A stretch of DNA of 64,000 bases from Bacillus sp. SLBN-46 (GTDB lineage Bacteria > Bacillota > Bacilli > Bacillales > Cytobacillaceae): contig NZ_JAVIZM010000001.1 in the NCBI RefSeq assembly GCF_031453555.1, positions 4,533,001-4,597,000 on the forward strand, read 5' to 3'. Positions 42,319 through 51,784 of this stretch are shown here, piece by piece (position 1 is the first letter of the stretch; each line of letters starts with the position of its first letter). The position numbers and the translations under genes were made by a program. The notes under the pieces are model-generated. The model saw only the letters and a list, made by a program, of their open reading frames with translations, did not search any database and was not told where the DNA came from.

Positions 42319-42539
42319 CGTTTTTCAACATCTTTTCTTATTGATTCAATAATATTCTCTGGTAGGTTGGCCGGAAGTGACGTACCTTCTTTAAATACCC
42401 AAGCATTCACTGCTTCCAGGTCTGCCTTTTTAAACGTAATACTGTAGTCATGATTTTGATAGGAAAAGTCCGCTGTTACAAATTCTTCATTATAAAAGTC
42501 ATCATCAATAATCATATTACTAATTTCAAATGGCTTCAC
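42312..42539 (-). CDS. Small hypothetical protein, 75 aa
   Basis: It starts at GTG with AAAGGAG seven bases upstream. The protein (MKPFEISNMIIDDDF...) is acidic, soluble and looks like a mixed alpha/beta mini-domain with the segment ITFKKADLEAVNAWVF. I do not recognise it with confidence; several Bacillus DUF families of this size share the same look. It forms a single small gene between the metallo-hydrolase and the two-component system, with its own terminator. Confidence 0.7.
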   Translation of the reverse strand: MKPFEISNMIIDDDFYNEEFVTADFSYQNHDYSITFKKADLEAVNAWVFKEGTSLPANLPENIIESIRKDVEKRI

Positions 42540-42595
42540 AGTAAGCTCCTTTTTGTCGATCGTTTATGTACTTAGAGTGAACCTTTTCCTCTTGT

Positions 42596-43312
42596 TTATT
42601 CAGTTAATTGAGCAGTCTCCAATAATTTTTCTCCCGTTTTCAATAACGCTAGAATAAACTCGTTTATCTCACCTGTCAGGACTCCACCATGACCAGAACA
42701 CATTGCCTCAGGGTCAAAGGTAGACAGGATTTCTAACCCACTAAGAAACGGAGGAAGATGTTTGTCTGACACTCCGCCATTTCGTAAATACTTCAACCAT
42801 TCCTCGCGAAGCTCCGTTCCCACCGAGACCAAACCATCCGGTGATAAGGGGTCTCCGAAAAAGCATAAAAAATCTCCCGTAAACAAAATCTTAGACGGTT
42901 TATGATAAAAAACAACTGAGCCTGGGGTATGATAGCCTACCAGCTGACAATCAAACTCTCCAAAATGACCATCGCTTGGCAAATCATATAAAAATTGTTC
43001 AGGCTCAGGACTTTCAATCATGTCTCTCTCATTTGGATGAATCACCTTTTTTGCATGTTTAAAAATTGAGGCTGCTTGTACATGATCCTCATGCCCGTGT
43101 GTAGCCAAGCAAAGAATCACATCATCGACTGACTTTTCAATACTGTGTAATGCCTGCTCTATGAACACAGCGTGCTGTTGTTTCCCCGAATCAATCAACG
43201 TAACCGATTGTTCTTCTACTATAAAATAACAGTTATTATACGAGCCCCAGCTCTCATCCCAAACTGCTAGTACATATATGTTATCTTTTACCGCTTCAAA
43301 AATATACTCCAC
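42596..43312 (-). CDS. Metallo-beta-lactamase fold hydrolase
   Basis: This protein of about 238 residues has the metal-binding THGHEDH motif (HxHxDH) and further ligands in GYHTPGSVVF, FTGDFLCFF and CSGHGGVL, a complete two-metal site. Such proteins are hydrolases such as glyoxalase II, lactonases or nucleases; the short length and absence of a nuclease extension favour a small-molecule hydrolase. An ATG at 43360 is in frame, but AGGAGG seven bases before the GTG at 43312 makes that the start. It lies 57 bp after the DUF3231 gene. Substrate unknown. Confidence 0.88.
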   Translation of the reverse strand: MEYIFEAVKDNIYVLAVWDESWGSYNNCYFIVEEQSVTLIDSGKQQHAVFIEQALHSIEKSVDDVILCLATHGHEDHVQAASIFKHAKKVIHPNERDMIESPEPEQFLYDLPSDGHFGEFDCQLVGYHTPGSVVFYHKPSKILFTGDFLCFFGDPLSPDGLVSVGTELREEWLKYLRNGGVSDKHLPPFLSGLEILSTFDPEAMCSGHGGVLTGEINEFILALLKTGEKLLETAQLTE

Positions 43313-43369
43313 CTTGTATCCTCCTAAAAATTCCTCCCTATTCTCTCTTATATATTCCATAAACCTTTT

Positions 43370-44386
43370 CTATTTCCTTTTATCCTTTGCCAACTCTCTT
43401 CGATTGGCAGCTAGTGGCGGTTGCTCTAACCATCCATTTGCGATCATAATATTTGCTCCATCCTCCGAATACTTTAAAATCTCGGCATTCAAACGTGAAT
43501 AATCAATGACCATATCACTTCTCTGACTTTCAGCAATAGCGACTCCATAGTTTCCTATACCTGTATAAATCATCAGGCTAAAATGAAACATCATTAATTT
43601 ATCGGAGAAAGGTGATTCAGTAGATTCCGTTACCTCCTGGTCATAAGACATAGGGGCAGGAAGGGAATCCATCTCCAAATAACTGGTAAACACTTTAATG
43701 TGCTTCATGGCAATCTCTTTTCCTCTTAGAAAATAATTACGGACTTTTTTCGATTCCGCCACCTGACTAAAGCCAGTAGTGATACTCATACCAATATGGT
43801 TAGACTGGATATTCGCGTATAGATTGGTTACCTCTGTTCCAGTCAGCGGTTCCCGTCTGCCGAGCCCTTCTAAAATAAAGGATTGTTTATGAACAAACTC
43901 TACTTTTTGGGGATAGGGTATCGTTGGTGGACGAACAACTAACCCTTTTTCTAGTAGGATTCTTACGGTTTCGGTGTCTAGCTCAAGGGTTGATGTTAAG
44001 CACTTGGCATAGAATGAACGAATATCATGGCGATAGACATTCTGTAATATCCTTCCATATGTAATCAGACCGCCTTTAACCATATTTCTAATATATTTTA
44101 AGTAAAATATATCTGAAAATAACCGCTTGGCCTTTAAGTTTACATCTTGGTCAGTAAATCCTTGTGGAACTTTTATATCCTCCTTTGTAAAAATGTCCCG
44201 AATATGCTCTACATGTTGTTGCGACAAATCCAAAGAGTGCACGGCAACTTTTTTAATATCCTCGTCATCTATGTGTTGTAAAAAATACTTGATCATGCAG
44301 ATGGACATACTATCCGCAAGATACGAAGTCCACAAATAGGACAATTCTGCTGCCGTTAACTTAATATGATCGTGATTTGCGCTCAT
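43370..44386 (-). CDS. DUF3231 family protein
   Basis: This 338-residue protein is made of two repeats of about 165 residues, each a ferritin-like helical bundle (first LTAAELSYLWTSYLADSMS, second LTGTEVTNLYANIQSNHIG). This duplicated layout defines DUF3231, found in spore-forming Bacillaceae; related ferritin-like proteins are coat-associated. No clear metal ligands are visible. It has its own promoter region of about 70 bp after the terminator of the large GTPase gene. A role in spores is a reasonable guess, not shown here. Confidence 0.85.
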   Translation of the reverse strand: MSANHDHIKLTAAELSYLWTSYLADSMSICMIKYFLQHIDDEDIKKVAVHSLDLSQQHVEHIRDIFTKEDIKVPQGFTDQDVNLKAKRLFSDIFYLKYIRNMVKGGLITYGRILQNVYRHDIRSFYAKCLTSTLELDTETVRILLEKGLVVRPPTIPYPQKVEFVHKQSFILEGLGRREPLTGTEVTNLYANIQSNHIGMSITTGFSQVAESKKVRNYFLRGKEIAMKHIKVFTSYLEMDSLPAPMSYDQEVTESTESPFSDKLMMFHFSLMIYTGIGNYGVAIAESQRSDMVIDYSRLNAEILKYSEDGANIMIANGWLEQPPLAANRRELAKDKRK

Positions 44387-44455
44387 CGAATACCCTCCTA
44401 CATTTATCCATTAAGGAATAATATCTCCAAAATAGATAAATATATGAACAAACAG

Positions 44456-44486
44456 CTAAAAAGGAGATGTCCTTAGACATCTCCTT
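44456..44486 (-). terminator. Terminator of the large GTPase gene
   Basis: AAGGAGATGTC/GACATCTCCTT, a perfect 11-bp stem with a 4-base loop, followed on the minus strand by T residues. Confidence 0.9.
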
Positions 44487-44492
44487 GAATGA

Positions 44493-47246
44493 TTAATAAA
44501 TCGTTTGCATCCCTTTTCCAGCCACTGTCATCCATTCGAATTGACGTAGTCTTGCTTCGAATAACGTCAAAGGATCGCGGAACATTTCGGGATTGGTATT
44601 TAATTTGTTCAGCATTTCCTGATTTGTCTGAATCTCCTTACGTGTTTCATCAACAGAACCATTTAAGACGATGGCCGGACTTTTGAAGAATAACGTGACA
44701 TCCCGTTCCAAGGATTTTTCAAACAACTCAAAGGATTGGAAGAACTGCTGATTAATCGCCGTGATTGCTTCTGAATAATCCTCATTTTCTACAAACGATT
44801 TATACTTATTATAGAGCAATGCTTTATTGTGGGAGATGGCTCCTAGTAGCTTTCCAGCACTTTTCAACAGAAATTGCGACGGAGTCCGACGGAGGAGAAT
44901 ATTGACGGTTTCCAACTGGAATCGACTTGTCATACGATCCGTATCGCGACGCCAATCATCCAGTACCTTAAAATCACACTCCAACTTGAGTCGCTCTTCC
45001 CCATACATTTGATTAAACCCTTCACCCATCTCATTTAAATATTCCTGACTTTGATTGAACTCCTCATGGCAGGTCTCAATCCACTTTTGGAAGGAGAGGT
45101 AGAAATTCGGCATCACCGTTTGTTCTAAATACTCTTGAATCCGTCGATTCATTTCTTCATTAAGCTCAAGGTGAATTTTACTAAAATTACTATCTTCCTT
45201 AATCAAAGAAGAACATTCCTGAAGCATCTTCGGAACAGTTGCTGAAATATCCTGCTGAATGGTTTCCTTTATCGCACGATAGGAGCTCACAATAGCCTTT
45301 GTTTTCTGAACTTCAGTATCCCTCAGCTGATTTACGGCCCCATTCAACTTTATTAACATTTCTTCATTCCAGCGGATGGATTCTACTAGTTGATTCTCAA
45401 CTTCAATCCGTTTTTGTAAAAGACTTGAAATCGTTGTCCGAATAAAATACAACAGCTTCGCTAAACGCTTATCTTCTATATTTCTAGTATATTTAATAGA
45501 CTGAATAAATTTCGTTAAATCCAGTAGCTGTTGTTTTCGATCATATTGAGATGAAAAAGCAAAAACGTTTGCATCCGGTAGATATGAATGAATCAACGAC
45601 CTAGTTTCATCAAAAATTTGAATAGCTTCTTGCTCATTGTCGATCGTATCCATCTTACTTAACACAAAATGAACCGGAATGTCAGGTGCTAACTCTTGTA
45701 TTTGACTAAGTACCTTTCGTTCCTTCTCCGAAAACGGAGAATTAGCATCAAGTACAAATAGAATTCTGTCTGCTACATGAAGATTTCTTAATACCTCGAA
45801 CTGTTCATACTGGTTCCCTTTTAATCCAGGGGTATCAATGAATGCAATTCTATTTTCCTGTAAAAATTGATTAGGGTGTCTAAATTCAATAATAGATTCT
45901 AAGGCATTACGGCGTCGATCCATACGTTCTTGGAAATCTGTAAAACCAGGTAAGATGGTGAACGCATTATCGGTAATTTCCAGAATTTCTTCTTCCTCTG
46001 CATCAGTAAACATAACCATAGAGGATGTTGGACCATCCTGTAACTCTTCTCCTAACACCATGTTAATAAAAGCCGATTTCCCGCTCCCACTTAATCCTGC
46101 AATGAATATATGCTGAGTATCAAAATCACTTAACTGATCAACGATCCATTTCACTCGATTATTTTTACCCATATCATGTGCCTCAGCCCAACTCAAGATG
46201 CTGTTAAGTAGTGATAGACACTCATCTTGCTCATCAAAATGTAATTCGGTTGTACTTATTAAATTTTCTGCCTCACTCACAATCGACCTACTGATACTTT
46301 CCGGAAACAGTTCATTCCACGAAAGAACTGCAGCGGATGAAATAACTACAGTTGATGGGTCAGCAAGTCTGAGCCAATTCGTTAATAGATCTGGAATAAA
46401 ACCTTGTAGCATTTTAATGAAGTATCTTCCCTCAATTAAGCTTAAATAGGTTTCCTTATGAAGTTGAGAAAGGACAGACCAGTTACTGCCTCGATCAATA
46501 CCGAGATTTAATAACAAGTGATTGATTTCTGTAATCCATGTAAAATAGGATTCTTCATTCAGGTAACTCTCCCAAAGTGAAGCAATGAGCTGTTCAAACC
46601 TTTTCTGATCGAGGTTAAACAAGAGAATTAACACCTGTGAGAAATAACTTGGTTGATGGTTCTTCGCTACGCCCTTTTCAATATACGAATGGATGACATC
46701 AAACCATTGTAACGTTTCCGTACGCTTAGCTTCATTTACTGCTAATTCAATCGCATTGGTCCAATCCTGCTGTTCCTCAAAAAAGGCGCGGGCGATTTCG
46801 GTCACATTTGGATAATCAGGATTGGCATTAACCGTCTTTTTAATGGTAGACACTGCTGCCTCTAATTTACCTCGTTCGATATAGAGTGAAAATAAATGTA
46901 AAGCGACCTCTGTATTTAAAGTAAGATTATCGGATTTTATGGCTGTATAAATATCTTCTGCTGTAGATACTAGACCAAGCTCATTGTATGCATCTGCTGT
47001 ATTTTTCTTAGCCCATGGTTCAAGTTCATCGGTGATATTTTCCCATTTAAAAATAGCTGCTTCGTAATCTTTATGATGAAAATACACTTCACCCTGGGCA
47101 AAGCGAATCGATGATAAATCAGGAACATCCTTTTGCGCTTCCTCTTGAAATGCTTCACCCAGCACCTGAATGGGGTGAATATCCTCATGTTCATTAATGA
47201 ACATTGTAAAATAGGTCTTTTCTTTTAATTGCTTTTCTAACGTCAT
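44493..47246 (-). CDS. Large GTPase of the dynamin-like group with N-terminal helical repeats
   Basis: This protein has about 917 residues. The N-terminal 370 residues are helical with TPR-like repeats (EAAIFKWENI, NELGLVSTAEDIY, ALHLFSLYIERGKLEAAV). A GTPase domain follows, with P-loop GLSGSGKSAFIN, switch-II DTPGLKG and G4 SKMD. The remaining 300 residues are long helices, as in dynamin-like stalks (IEVENQLVESIRWNEEML). Two known Bacillus dynamin-like proteins lack the repeat region, so this is a different architecture. It could remodel membranes or sense stress or phage; context gives no decision. An upstream open frame to 47300 exists, but GGAGGG eight bases before 47246 sets the start. 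Confidence 0.85.
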   Translation of the reverse strand: MTLEKQLKEKTYFTMFINEHEDIHPIQVLGEAFQEEAQKDVPDLSSIRFAQGEVYFHHKDYEAAIFKWENITDELEPWAKKNTADAYNELGLVSTAEDIYTAIKSDNLTLNTEVALHLFSLYIERGKLEAAVSTIKKTVNANPDYPNVTEIARAFFEEQQDWTNAIELAVNEAKRTETLQWFDVIHSYIEKGVAKNHQPSYFSQVLILLFNLDQKRFEQLIASLWESYLNEESYFTWITEINHLLLNLGIDRGSNWSVLSQLHKETYLSLIEGRYFIKMLQGFIPDLLTNWLRLADPSTVVISSAAVLSWNELFPESISRSIVSEAENLISTTELHFDEQDECLSLLNSILSWAEAHDMGKNNRVKWIVDQLSDFDTQHIFIAGLSGSGKSAFINMVLGEELQDGPTSSMVMFTDAEEEEILEITDNAFTILPGFTDFQERMDRRRNALESIIEFRHPNQFLQENRIAFIDTPGLKGNQYEQFEVLRNLHVADRILFVLDANSPFSEKERKVLSQIQELAPDIPVHFVLSKMDTIDNEQEAIQIFDETRSLIHSYLPDANVFAFSSQYDRKQQLLDLTKFIQSIKYTRNIEDKRLAKLLYFIRTTISSLLQKRIEVENQLVESIRWNEEMLIKLNGAVNQLRDTEVQKTKAIVSSYRAIKETIQQDISATVPKMLQECSSLIKEDSNFSKIHLELNEEMNRRIQEYLEQTVMPNFYLSFQKWIETCHEEFNQSQEYLNEMGEGFNQMYGEERLKLECDFKVLDDWRRDTDRMTSRFQLETVNILLRRTPSQFLLKSAGKLLGAISHNKALLYNKYKSFVENEDYSEAITAINQQFFQSFELFEKSLERDVTLFFKSPAIVLNGSVDETRKEIQTNQEMLNKLNTNPEMFRDPLTLFEARLRQFEWMTVAGKGMQTIY

Positions 47247-47520
47247 TATATTTCCCTCCAATTGCAACCACTCTATGTCATTCATATGGAAAAGAGGCAC
47301 AATTATTCCATATAGTATTCGACCTAAGTTCAGAATATAAGTCCCAATTATTAAGATTCTATCAGAGGTATTTTTTAAAAAGATGTCAGTTGTATGTCAA
47401 TTTGGAGTCAAATGTAACTGAACATGAGAAGAATTGATTAATAAGACAGATGGGACCTTCTTCCCTTTTATACCCTGGGCGAAGTATAATAAAACCAAAG
47501 AATAGAAGGAGAAGTTCACT

Positions 47521-48030
47521 TTGGACAAGGAACAAGCGATCGTTTTATCCCATTGTATTGAAAATGCAAATCACTTTATTTTTGAAATAAAGAAGCTTGA
47601 AACAGTTGGTGGAGTTTTACCGAGATTCCATCAATGGACAAATGGAAAAAATACATTAGCTGGATACGAAGTAAAACGGTTAGATAGTGATACAGGCTAT
47701 TACTTTTTATTCATTGATTGGCATCGAAATGAAAACTACTATTTAGTGATTTATGCACATGACAAGTCCACCACCTGTGCCGAAATTCGGCAAATTCAAG
47801 AGATTGATGGAGTACCACATTTTGTTTGGATGTATAAGCCGTTTAAACGAGACGGAAAAAACGACCAAAGAAAAGCCTTTTTCAAACAAATGTTTGGATC
47901 GACAACGATTCAAATCAAACTCCCTTCCTCTCCGCATGAGGTGGATGACTTTTTCAACCAATTGTTTAAGCTCTGTCAAAACCGGATTAAAGCCGACAAG
48001 ATTGTTGACACTTTTGACTTTGAAAATTAG
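47521..48030 (+). CDS. Hypothetical protein, 169 aa
   Basis: It begins with TTG, AAGGAG nine bases upstream. The protein is soluble, of mixed alpha/beta look, rich in aromatic residues (GYYFLFIDWHRNENYYLVIYAHD) and with a basic C-terminal part. I do not recognise the family. It is a single gene, divergent from the large GTPase and convergent with the amino acid ABC transporter, closed by an inverted repeat. Confidence 0.7.
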   Translation: MDKEQAIVLSHCIENANHFIFEIKKLETVGGVLPRFHQWTNGKNTLAGYEVKRLDSDTGYYFLFIDWHRNENYYLVIYAHDKSTTCAEIRQIQEIDGVPHFVWMYKPFKRDGKNDQRKAFFKQMFGSTTIQIKLPSSPHEVDDFFNQLFKLCQNRIKADKIVDTFDFEN

Positions 48031-48032
48031 GA

Positions 48033-48058
48033 AAAGGGAGGCCCTGGAGCCTCCCTTT
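48033..48058. terminator. Hairpin between convergent genes
   Basis: AAAGGGAGGC/GCCTCCCTTT with loop CCTGGA lies between the 169-residue gene (+) and the ABC ATPase (-). T-runs are short, so efficiency is uncertain. Confidence 0.65.
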
Positions 48059-48069
48059 CTAGTAACTTA

Positions 48070-48792
48070 TTATAAAACCTTACTTAAAAATGCTTTTGTC
48101 CGTTCTTCCTTTGGATGTTCGAATAATTCAATTGGGACATTTTCTTCAACAATTAAGCCGCCGTCCATGAAGATCACGCGATCGCCCACTTCTTTAGCAA
48201 AGCCCATTTCATGGGTGACCACGACCATTGTCATCCCTTCTTTAGCCAGCTGCTTCATTACCTCTAGTACCTCACCGACCATTTCTGGATCGAGGGCAGA
48301 AGTTGGTTCATCAAACAGCATGATTTTCGGCTCCATTGCGAGTGCCCTTGCTATCGCAACCCGTTGCTTTTGCCCGCCGGATAAAGAATCAGGATAGGCC
48401 TCGGCCTTGTCTTCTAATCCTACTTTCCGTAAAAGCTCTAATCCTTTTTCCCTTGCCTTTTCTGCTGGCACATTCCTTACCTTCATAGGGGCAAGCATAA
48501 TATTTTCAATCACCTTTTTATGCGGAAAAAGATTGAATTGCTGAAACACCATTCCCACTTCGGTTCGGACTTTATTAATATCCGTTTGCTTGTCCGTTAA
48601 GTCAACACCTTCAATACATACATGGCCGCCCGTGATGGTCTCAAGCATATTTAGACAACGAAGGAAAGTGGATTTTCCTGAACCAGATGGACCGATGACA
48701 ACTACTACCTCTTGCGGCTTGACGGTCACATTGATATCTTTTAGCACCTCATTCGATCCAAAGGATTTTTTTAACTTTTTTACCTGTATCAT
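48070..48792 (-). CDS. Polar amino acid ABC transporter ATPase (GlnQ/ArtM-like)
   Basis: This 240-residue ABC ATPase of the polar amino acid uptake family has Walker [10 protein letters not shown], signature [14 protein letters not shown] and Walker [15 protein letters not shown]. The [19 protein letters not shown]-loop segment is characteristic of GlnQ/HisP/ArtM proteins. Its ATG overlaps the stop of the permease gene by four bases. It energises import of the amino acid captured by the lipoprotein encoded two genes upstream. Glutamine, arginine or cystine are the likely cargo classes. Confidence 0.92.
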   Translation of the reverse strand: MIQVKKLKKSFGSNEVLKDINVTVKPQEVVVVIGPSGSGKSTFLRCLNMLETITGGHVCIEGVDLTDKQTDINKVRTEVGMVFQQFNLFPHKKVIENIMLAPMKVRNVPAEKAREKGLELLRKVGLEDKAEAYPDSLSGGQKQRVAIARALAMEPKIMLFDEPTSALDPEMVGEVLEVMKQLAKEGMTMVVVTHEMGFAKEVGDRVIFMDGGLIVEENVPIELFEHPKEERTKAFLSKVL

Positions 48793-49445
48793 TCTGTTGC
48801 AAACCTCCTTTCAAGACGATTTAATAGATAGTTTAAAGTTAAGGTTAGCACTAGATAAATTACTGCTGCAGATAGGTACGGCTCCCATGGACGCATGTAT
48901 TGGCCTTGCATTGCCCGACCCCAGTACATCAACTCAGGAGCAGCAATTAATGCTGCAAGCGAAGAATCTTTAATTAATACGATAAACTCATTCCCAAGCG
49001 GAGGAATCATTCTCTTGAAGGCTTGGGGTAAAATAACAAATCGCATAGCTTGTCCATGTGTCATCCCAAGTGAACGAGCCGCCTCCATCTGACCTTTATC
49101 AATGGATTGAATTCCAGCACGGAATATTTCAGCCACATATGCAGCTGAATTTAATGAAAGAGCTAATATCGCTGCTACAATTGCATTGGTTGTACCTATA
49201 AATGCAGGGACAACCGCAAAATGGATTAATAAAATTTGCACCATTAACGGGGTACCACGGAAAAAGTTAATGTACCAGCTAAAAGGCAGTGCATAAAGCC
49301 TTTTTTGCGACATTTTTCCTAAACCTATAAATAAGCCAAGGAATGTACCAATCAAAATACTGGCGACTGAAAAGCCTATGGTTAATAATGTTCCCTTTAA
49401 AAGTAAGGGTGCATATTCAACAATTATATCCCACCTAAAATCCAT
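48789..49445 (-). CDS. Polar amino acid ABC transporter permease (GlnP/ArtQ-like)
   Basis: This 218-residue permease of the HisM/GlnP family has about five hydrophobic helices and the coupling-helix motif [25 protein letters not shown] split around residues 140-165. It probably acts as a homodimer with the ATPase. Gene order binding protein, permease, ATPase matches B. subtilis artPQM (yqiXYZ), an arginine importer, and the glutamine importer; specificity is not settled. Confidence 0.92.
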   Translation of the reverse strand: MDFRWDIIVEYAPLLLKGTLLTIGFSVASILIGTFLGLFIGLGKMSQKRLYALPFSWYINFFRGTPLMVQILLIHFAVVPAFIGTTNAIVAAILALSLNSAAYVAEIFRAGIQSIDKGQMEAARSLGMTHGQAMRFVILPQAFKRMIPPLGNEFIVLIKDSSLAALIAAPELMYWGRAMQGQYMRPWEPYLSAAVIYLVLTLTLNYLLNRLERRFATE

Positions 49446-49563
49446 TAAAGATCCCCCTGCCTATTGTGCATTTTTCTAAGTAGAGAAATTTGTAATCTAA
49501 CCAAAAATTGCGTAACTGCCTATGATTAGAAGTTACGCAATAATAGAAGATTTGAAGAATTAA

Positions 49564-50364
49564 CTATTGTTGATCCTTTAAAACGTTGGTATCAGGTTCC
49601 ACATCAAACCACTTCTTATAGATTTTTGCATAGGTTCCATTATCAATTACTTTTTTAACTGCCTTATCTAAATCGCCTTTTAGCTTACTACCCTTTGGTA
49701 ATAGCAAACCATAGAATTCATTTTCAAATGCCCCATCGTCTTCAATGAATTCAAAATTATCCTTTGGATTATTTTTTACGTATGTTTCTACAACTGAATT
49801 ATCGGCAACAACTGCGTCTACTCCACCATTTTTCAGCTCAAGGATTGCTAGATTGTTGTTTTCAAACTTTTTTAGATTAGAATTATTTTTACCAAAAAGA
49901 TTTTCCACAACTTCCTGTCCTGTTGTTCCATTTTGTACAGCTATCTTTTTACCCTCTAAATCCTTTGCACTCTTGATAGGGCTTCCTTTCGGTACAAGAA
50001 TCTCATTCTTTGATAAGAAGTAAGGAACTGTAAAGTCATAGGATTCTTGTCGTTCTGGTGTAATTGTAATCGCGGAAACAGCAAAATCCGCTGTCTTCTT
50101 TTCAATTTCAACAAAGATTGGATCCCAGCCAACATGCTCAATCTTTACATCATAACCTGCTTCTTTTGCTACTGCATTAACAAAGTCAACATCGAAACCC
50201 ACGATTTTATCTTTATCCTGGTATTCAAAAGGTGCATAAGCTGCATCGGTAACCACTCTTAATGTTTTTTCACCGTCGCCTCCTGTTTTACTTGTCCCAC
50301 AGGCTGATAGAATTAAGAGAAATGCCACCATGAAAACTGTTGAAACTAATTTTAATTTCTTCAT
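49564..50364 (-). CDS. Amino acid ABC transporter substrate-binding lipoprotein
   Basis: This 266-residue lipoprotein has signal MKKLKLVSTVFMVAF, lipobox LSAC, and then a type II periplasmic-binding fold (SBP_bac_3). Segments DAAYAPFEYQDKDKIVGFDVD and FAVSAITITPERQESYDFT hold the amino acid carboxylate/amine-binding residues. It starts the three-gene importer operon, with GGAGGT before the ATG and a consensus promoter at 50434-50462. A gap of 118 bp separates it from the permease. Closest known functions are arginine- or glutamine-binding proteins; the substrate is not decided by sequence alone. Confidence 0.92.
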   Translation of the reverse strand: MKKLKLVSTVFMVAFLLILSACGTSKTGGDGEKTLRVVTDAAYAPFEYQDKDKIVGFDVDFVNAVAKEAGYDVKIEHVGWDPIFVEIEKKTADFAVSAITITPERQESYDFTVPYFLSKNEILVPKGSPIKSAKDLEGKKIAVQNGTTGQEVVENLFGKNNSNLKKFENNNLAILELKNGGVDAVVADNSVVETYVKNNPKDNFEFIEDDGAFENEFYGLLLPKGSKLKGDLDKAVKKVIDNGTYAKIYKKWFDVEPDTNVLKDQQ

Positions 50365-50433
50365 TTCTAGACCTCCATTATTTTTTTATAAAAACAATTT
50401 TACCAAATAATAATAATATTTTGAATATAAATG

Positions 50434-50462
50434 ATTATAACTTTTTTTGTGTATATATTCAA
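50434..50462 (-). promoter_or_regulatory. Sigma-A promoter of the amino acid importer operon
   Basis: On the minus strand TTGAAT (50462-50457), 17 bp and TATAAT (50439-50434), about 70 bp upstream of the binding-protein ATG. Confidence 0.75.
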
Positions 50463-50691
50463 TCGTTATAATTTTCTTACTATAGTAAAACGTTAATAGA
50501 CTAACGTATTTGGGCACTGGATCTTTAGCTGAAACTTTATTAAAAGAAATTATATTTCAGAATAAATACTAATTATGAATTATTAATACTTGAATACTAT
50601 GAAGGAAGACTCTATCAGACAATGCCACCTATACCAGACAGAGTCGTATCTACTGATGGAACAGTACTATATACAAAATGGAATATACACT

Positions 50692-51231
50692 CTGTCCAAA
50701 GTTGCCCTGCCTTTTGACAGTGTTTCGTTTTTTTCTGCCAACTCTGTCCAAAGTTGTTTTGTCTTCTGACAGTGTCTCGCTTTTTTCAACCAACTCTGTC
50801 CGAAGTTTCCTGGCCTTCTGACAGTGTTTCGTTTTTTTCTGACAACTCTGTCCAAAGTTGCCCTGCCTTTTGACAGTGTTTCGCTTTTTTCAGTCAACTC
50901 TGTCCAAAGTTGCCTTGCCTTCTGACAGTGTTTCGCTTTTTTCAAGTCAAGCCTGTCCAAAGTTGCCCTGCCTTCTGACAGTGTTTCCCTGTTTTCTGAC
51001 AACTCTGTCCAAAGTTGCCCTGCCTTCTGACAGTGTTTCGCTTTTTTCTGACAACTCTGTCCAAAGTTACCCTGCCTTTTGACAGTGTTTCGCTTTTTTC
51101 AACCCCCTCTGTCCAAAGTTGCCCTGCCTTCTGACAGTGTTTCGCTTTTTTCAACCAACACTGTCCGAAGTTGCCTAGCCTTCTGACAGTGTTTCCCTTT
51201 TTTCTGCCAACACTGTCCCGAGTTGCTTTAG
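50692..51231. repeat. Tandem array of eleven 52-bp repeats
   Basis: CTGTCC starts at 50692, 50744, 50796, 50848, 50900, 50953, 51005, 51057, 51109, 51161 and 51213, a period of 52 bp (one 53). Each unit reads roughly CTGTCCAAAGTTGCCCTGCC, then TTCTGACAGTGTTTCGC and a T-run. CTGTC and GACAG can pair as a hairpin followed by T-rich sequence, terminator-like on the + strand. There are no variable spacers, so it is not CRISPR. Open frames cross it on the minus strand only because the unit has few stops there. It separates the importer promoter from the coat-type gene. Confidence 0.93.
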
Positions 51232-51324
51232 AATCCAGAACAAAAAAGTACATTGAGCAACAAAACTTACGAAAAGAGCTTCTTTAAAGAATACGTTACA
51301 AAAGATATATAGGCATTCGCCGTT

Positions 51325-51351
51325 ACAGCCCGAAAGTACCGGCATAATTTA
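51325..51351 (+). promoter_or_regulatory. Sigma-K-type promoter
   Basis: AC (51325-51326), 16 bp and CATAATTTA (51343-51351) match the mother-cell sigma-K pattern AC-N16-CATANNNTA, about 33 bp upstream of the ATG of the coiled-coil protein. Confidence 0.6.
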
Positions 51352-51383
51352 TAGGGTATATATCATGTTAGGAGAGATGCCCA

Positions 51384-51740
51384 ATGAACCCTTATGGTTA
51401 TTATCAACTTCCACAAATGCCTATTGAATATCATAGCTATGTTCCAGCTGAGCAAATGAATTCTTATGTAACACACGATCCTTATGTAACACAAGACCTT
51501 TATGCAACCCACGACCCATATGCAACACAAATTCAATATGACCCAAATCGCCAGCCTCAACAGCTAGAGCGTCGAGTCAATCAGCTAGAAAGACAAAATG
51601 AGCGTCAGGAAAGAGAAATCAACCAGCTTCAACGAGATGTTAATCAGCTTCAACGCCGTCTACAACGAGTGAATCAACGTGTTCGCGTTCTCGAAAGAAG
51701 ATTTAACATTCAATTCACTCCATTTGATGGAGAGTATTAA
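51384..51740 (+). CDS. Tyr-rich coiled-coil protein, probable spore coat type
   Basis: This 118-residue protein has a Tyr/Pro-rich N-terminus with four imperfect copies of a YVTHDPY/YATHDPY unit (residues about 28-48). A Gln/Arg heptad coiled coil follows (QLERRVNQLERQ ... QLQRDVNQLQRRL) with a conserved-looking tail RFNIQFTPFDGEY. The composition resembles spore coat or crust proteins of Bacillaceae. A sigma-K-like promoter upstream and AGGAGAG before the ATG support expression in the mother cell. Monocistronic with its own terminator. The assignment as coat protein is inference from composition and promoter. Confidence 0.78.
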   Translation: MNPYGYYQLPQMPIEYHSYVPAEQMNSYVTHDPYVTQDLYATHDPYATQIQYDPNRQPQQLERRVNQLERQNERQEREINQLQRDVNQLQRRLQRVNQRVRVLERRFNIQFTPFDGEY

Positions 51741-51750
51741 GCCATTTAAT

Positions 51751-51784
51751 AAGAACCAGGCGCGGTGCTGCTTGGTTCTTTTTC
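51751..51784 (+). terminator. Terminator of the coiled-coil gene
   Basis: AAGAACCA/TGGTTCTT with a GC-rich loop, followed by TTTTTC. Confidence 0.88.

Noticed and set aside
42215..42331. N-terminal extension of the response regulator
   Set aside because: The extension runs through the terminator of the upstream gene; the GGAGG-ATG at 42214 gives the normal start of the receiver domain.
50667..51253. Minus-strand ORFs of about 100 residues through the 52-bp repeats
   Set aside because: The frames exist because the repeat has few stop codons on that strand; the 52-bp period shifts frame every unit, there is no ribosome site and the translation is simply the repeat in three phases.
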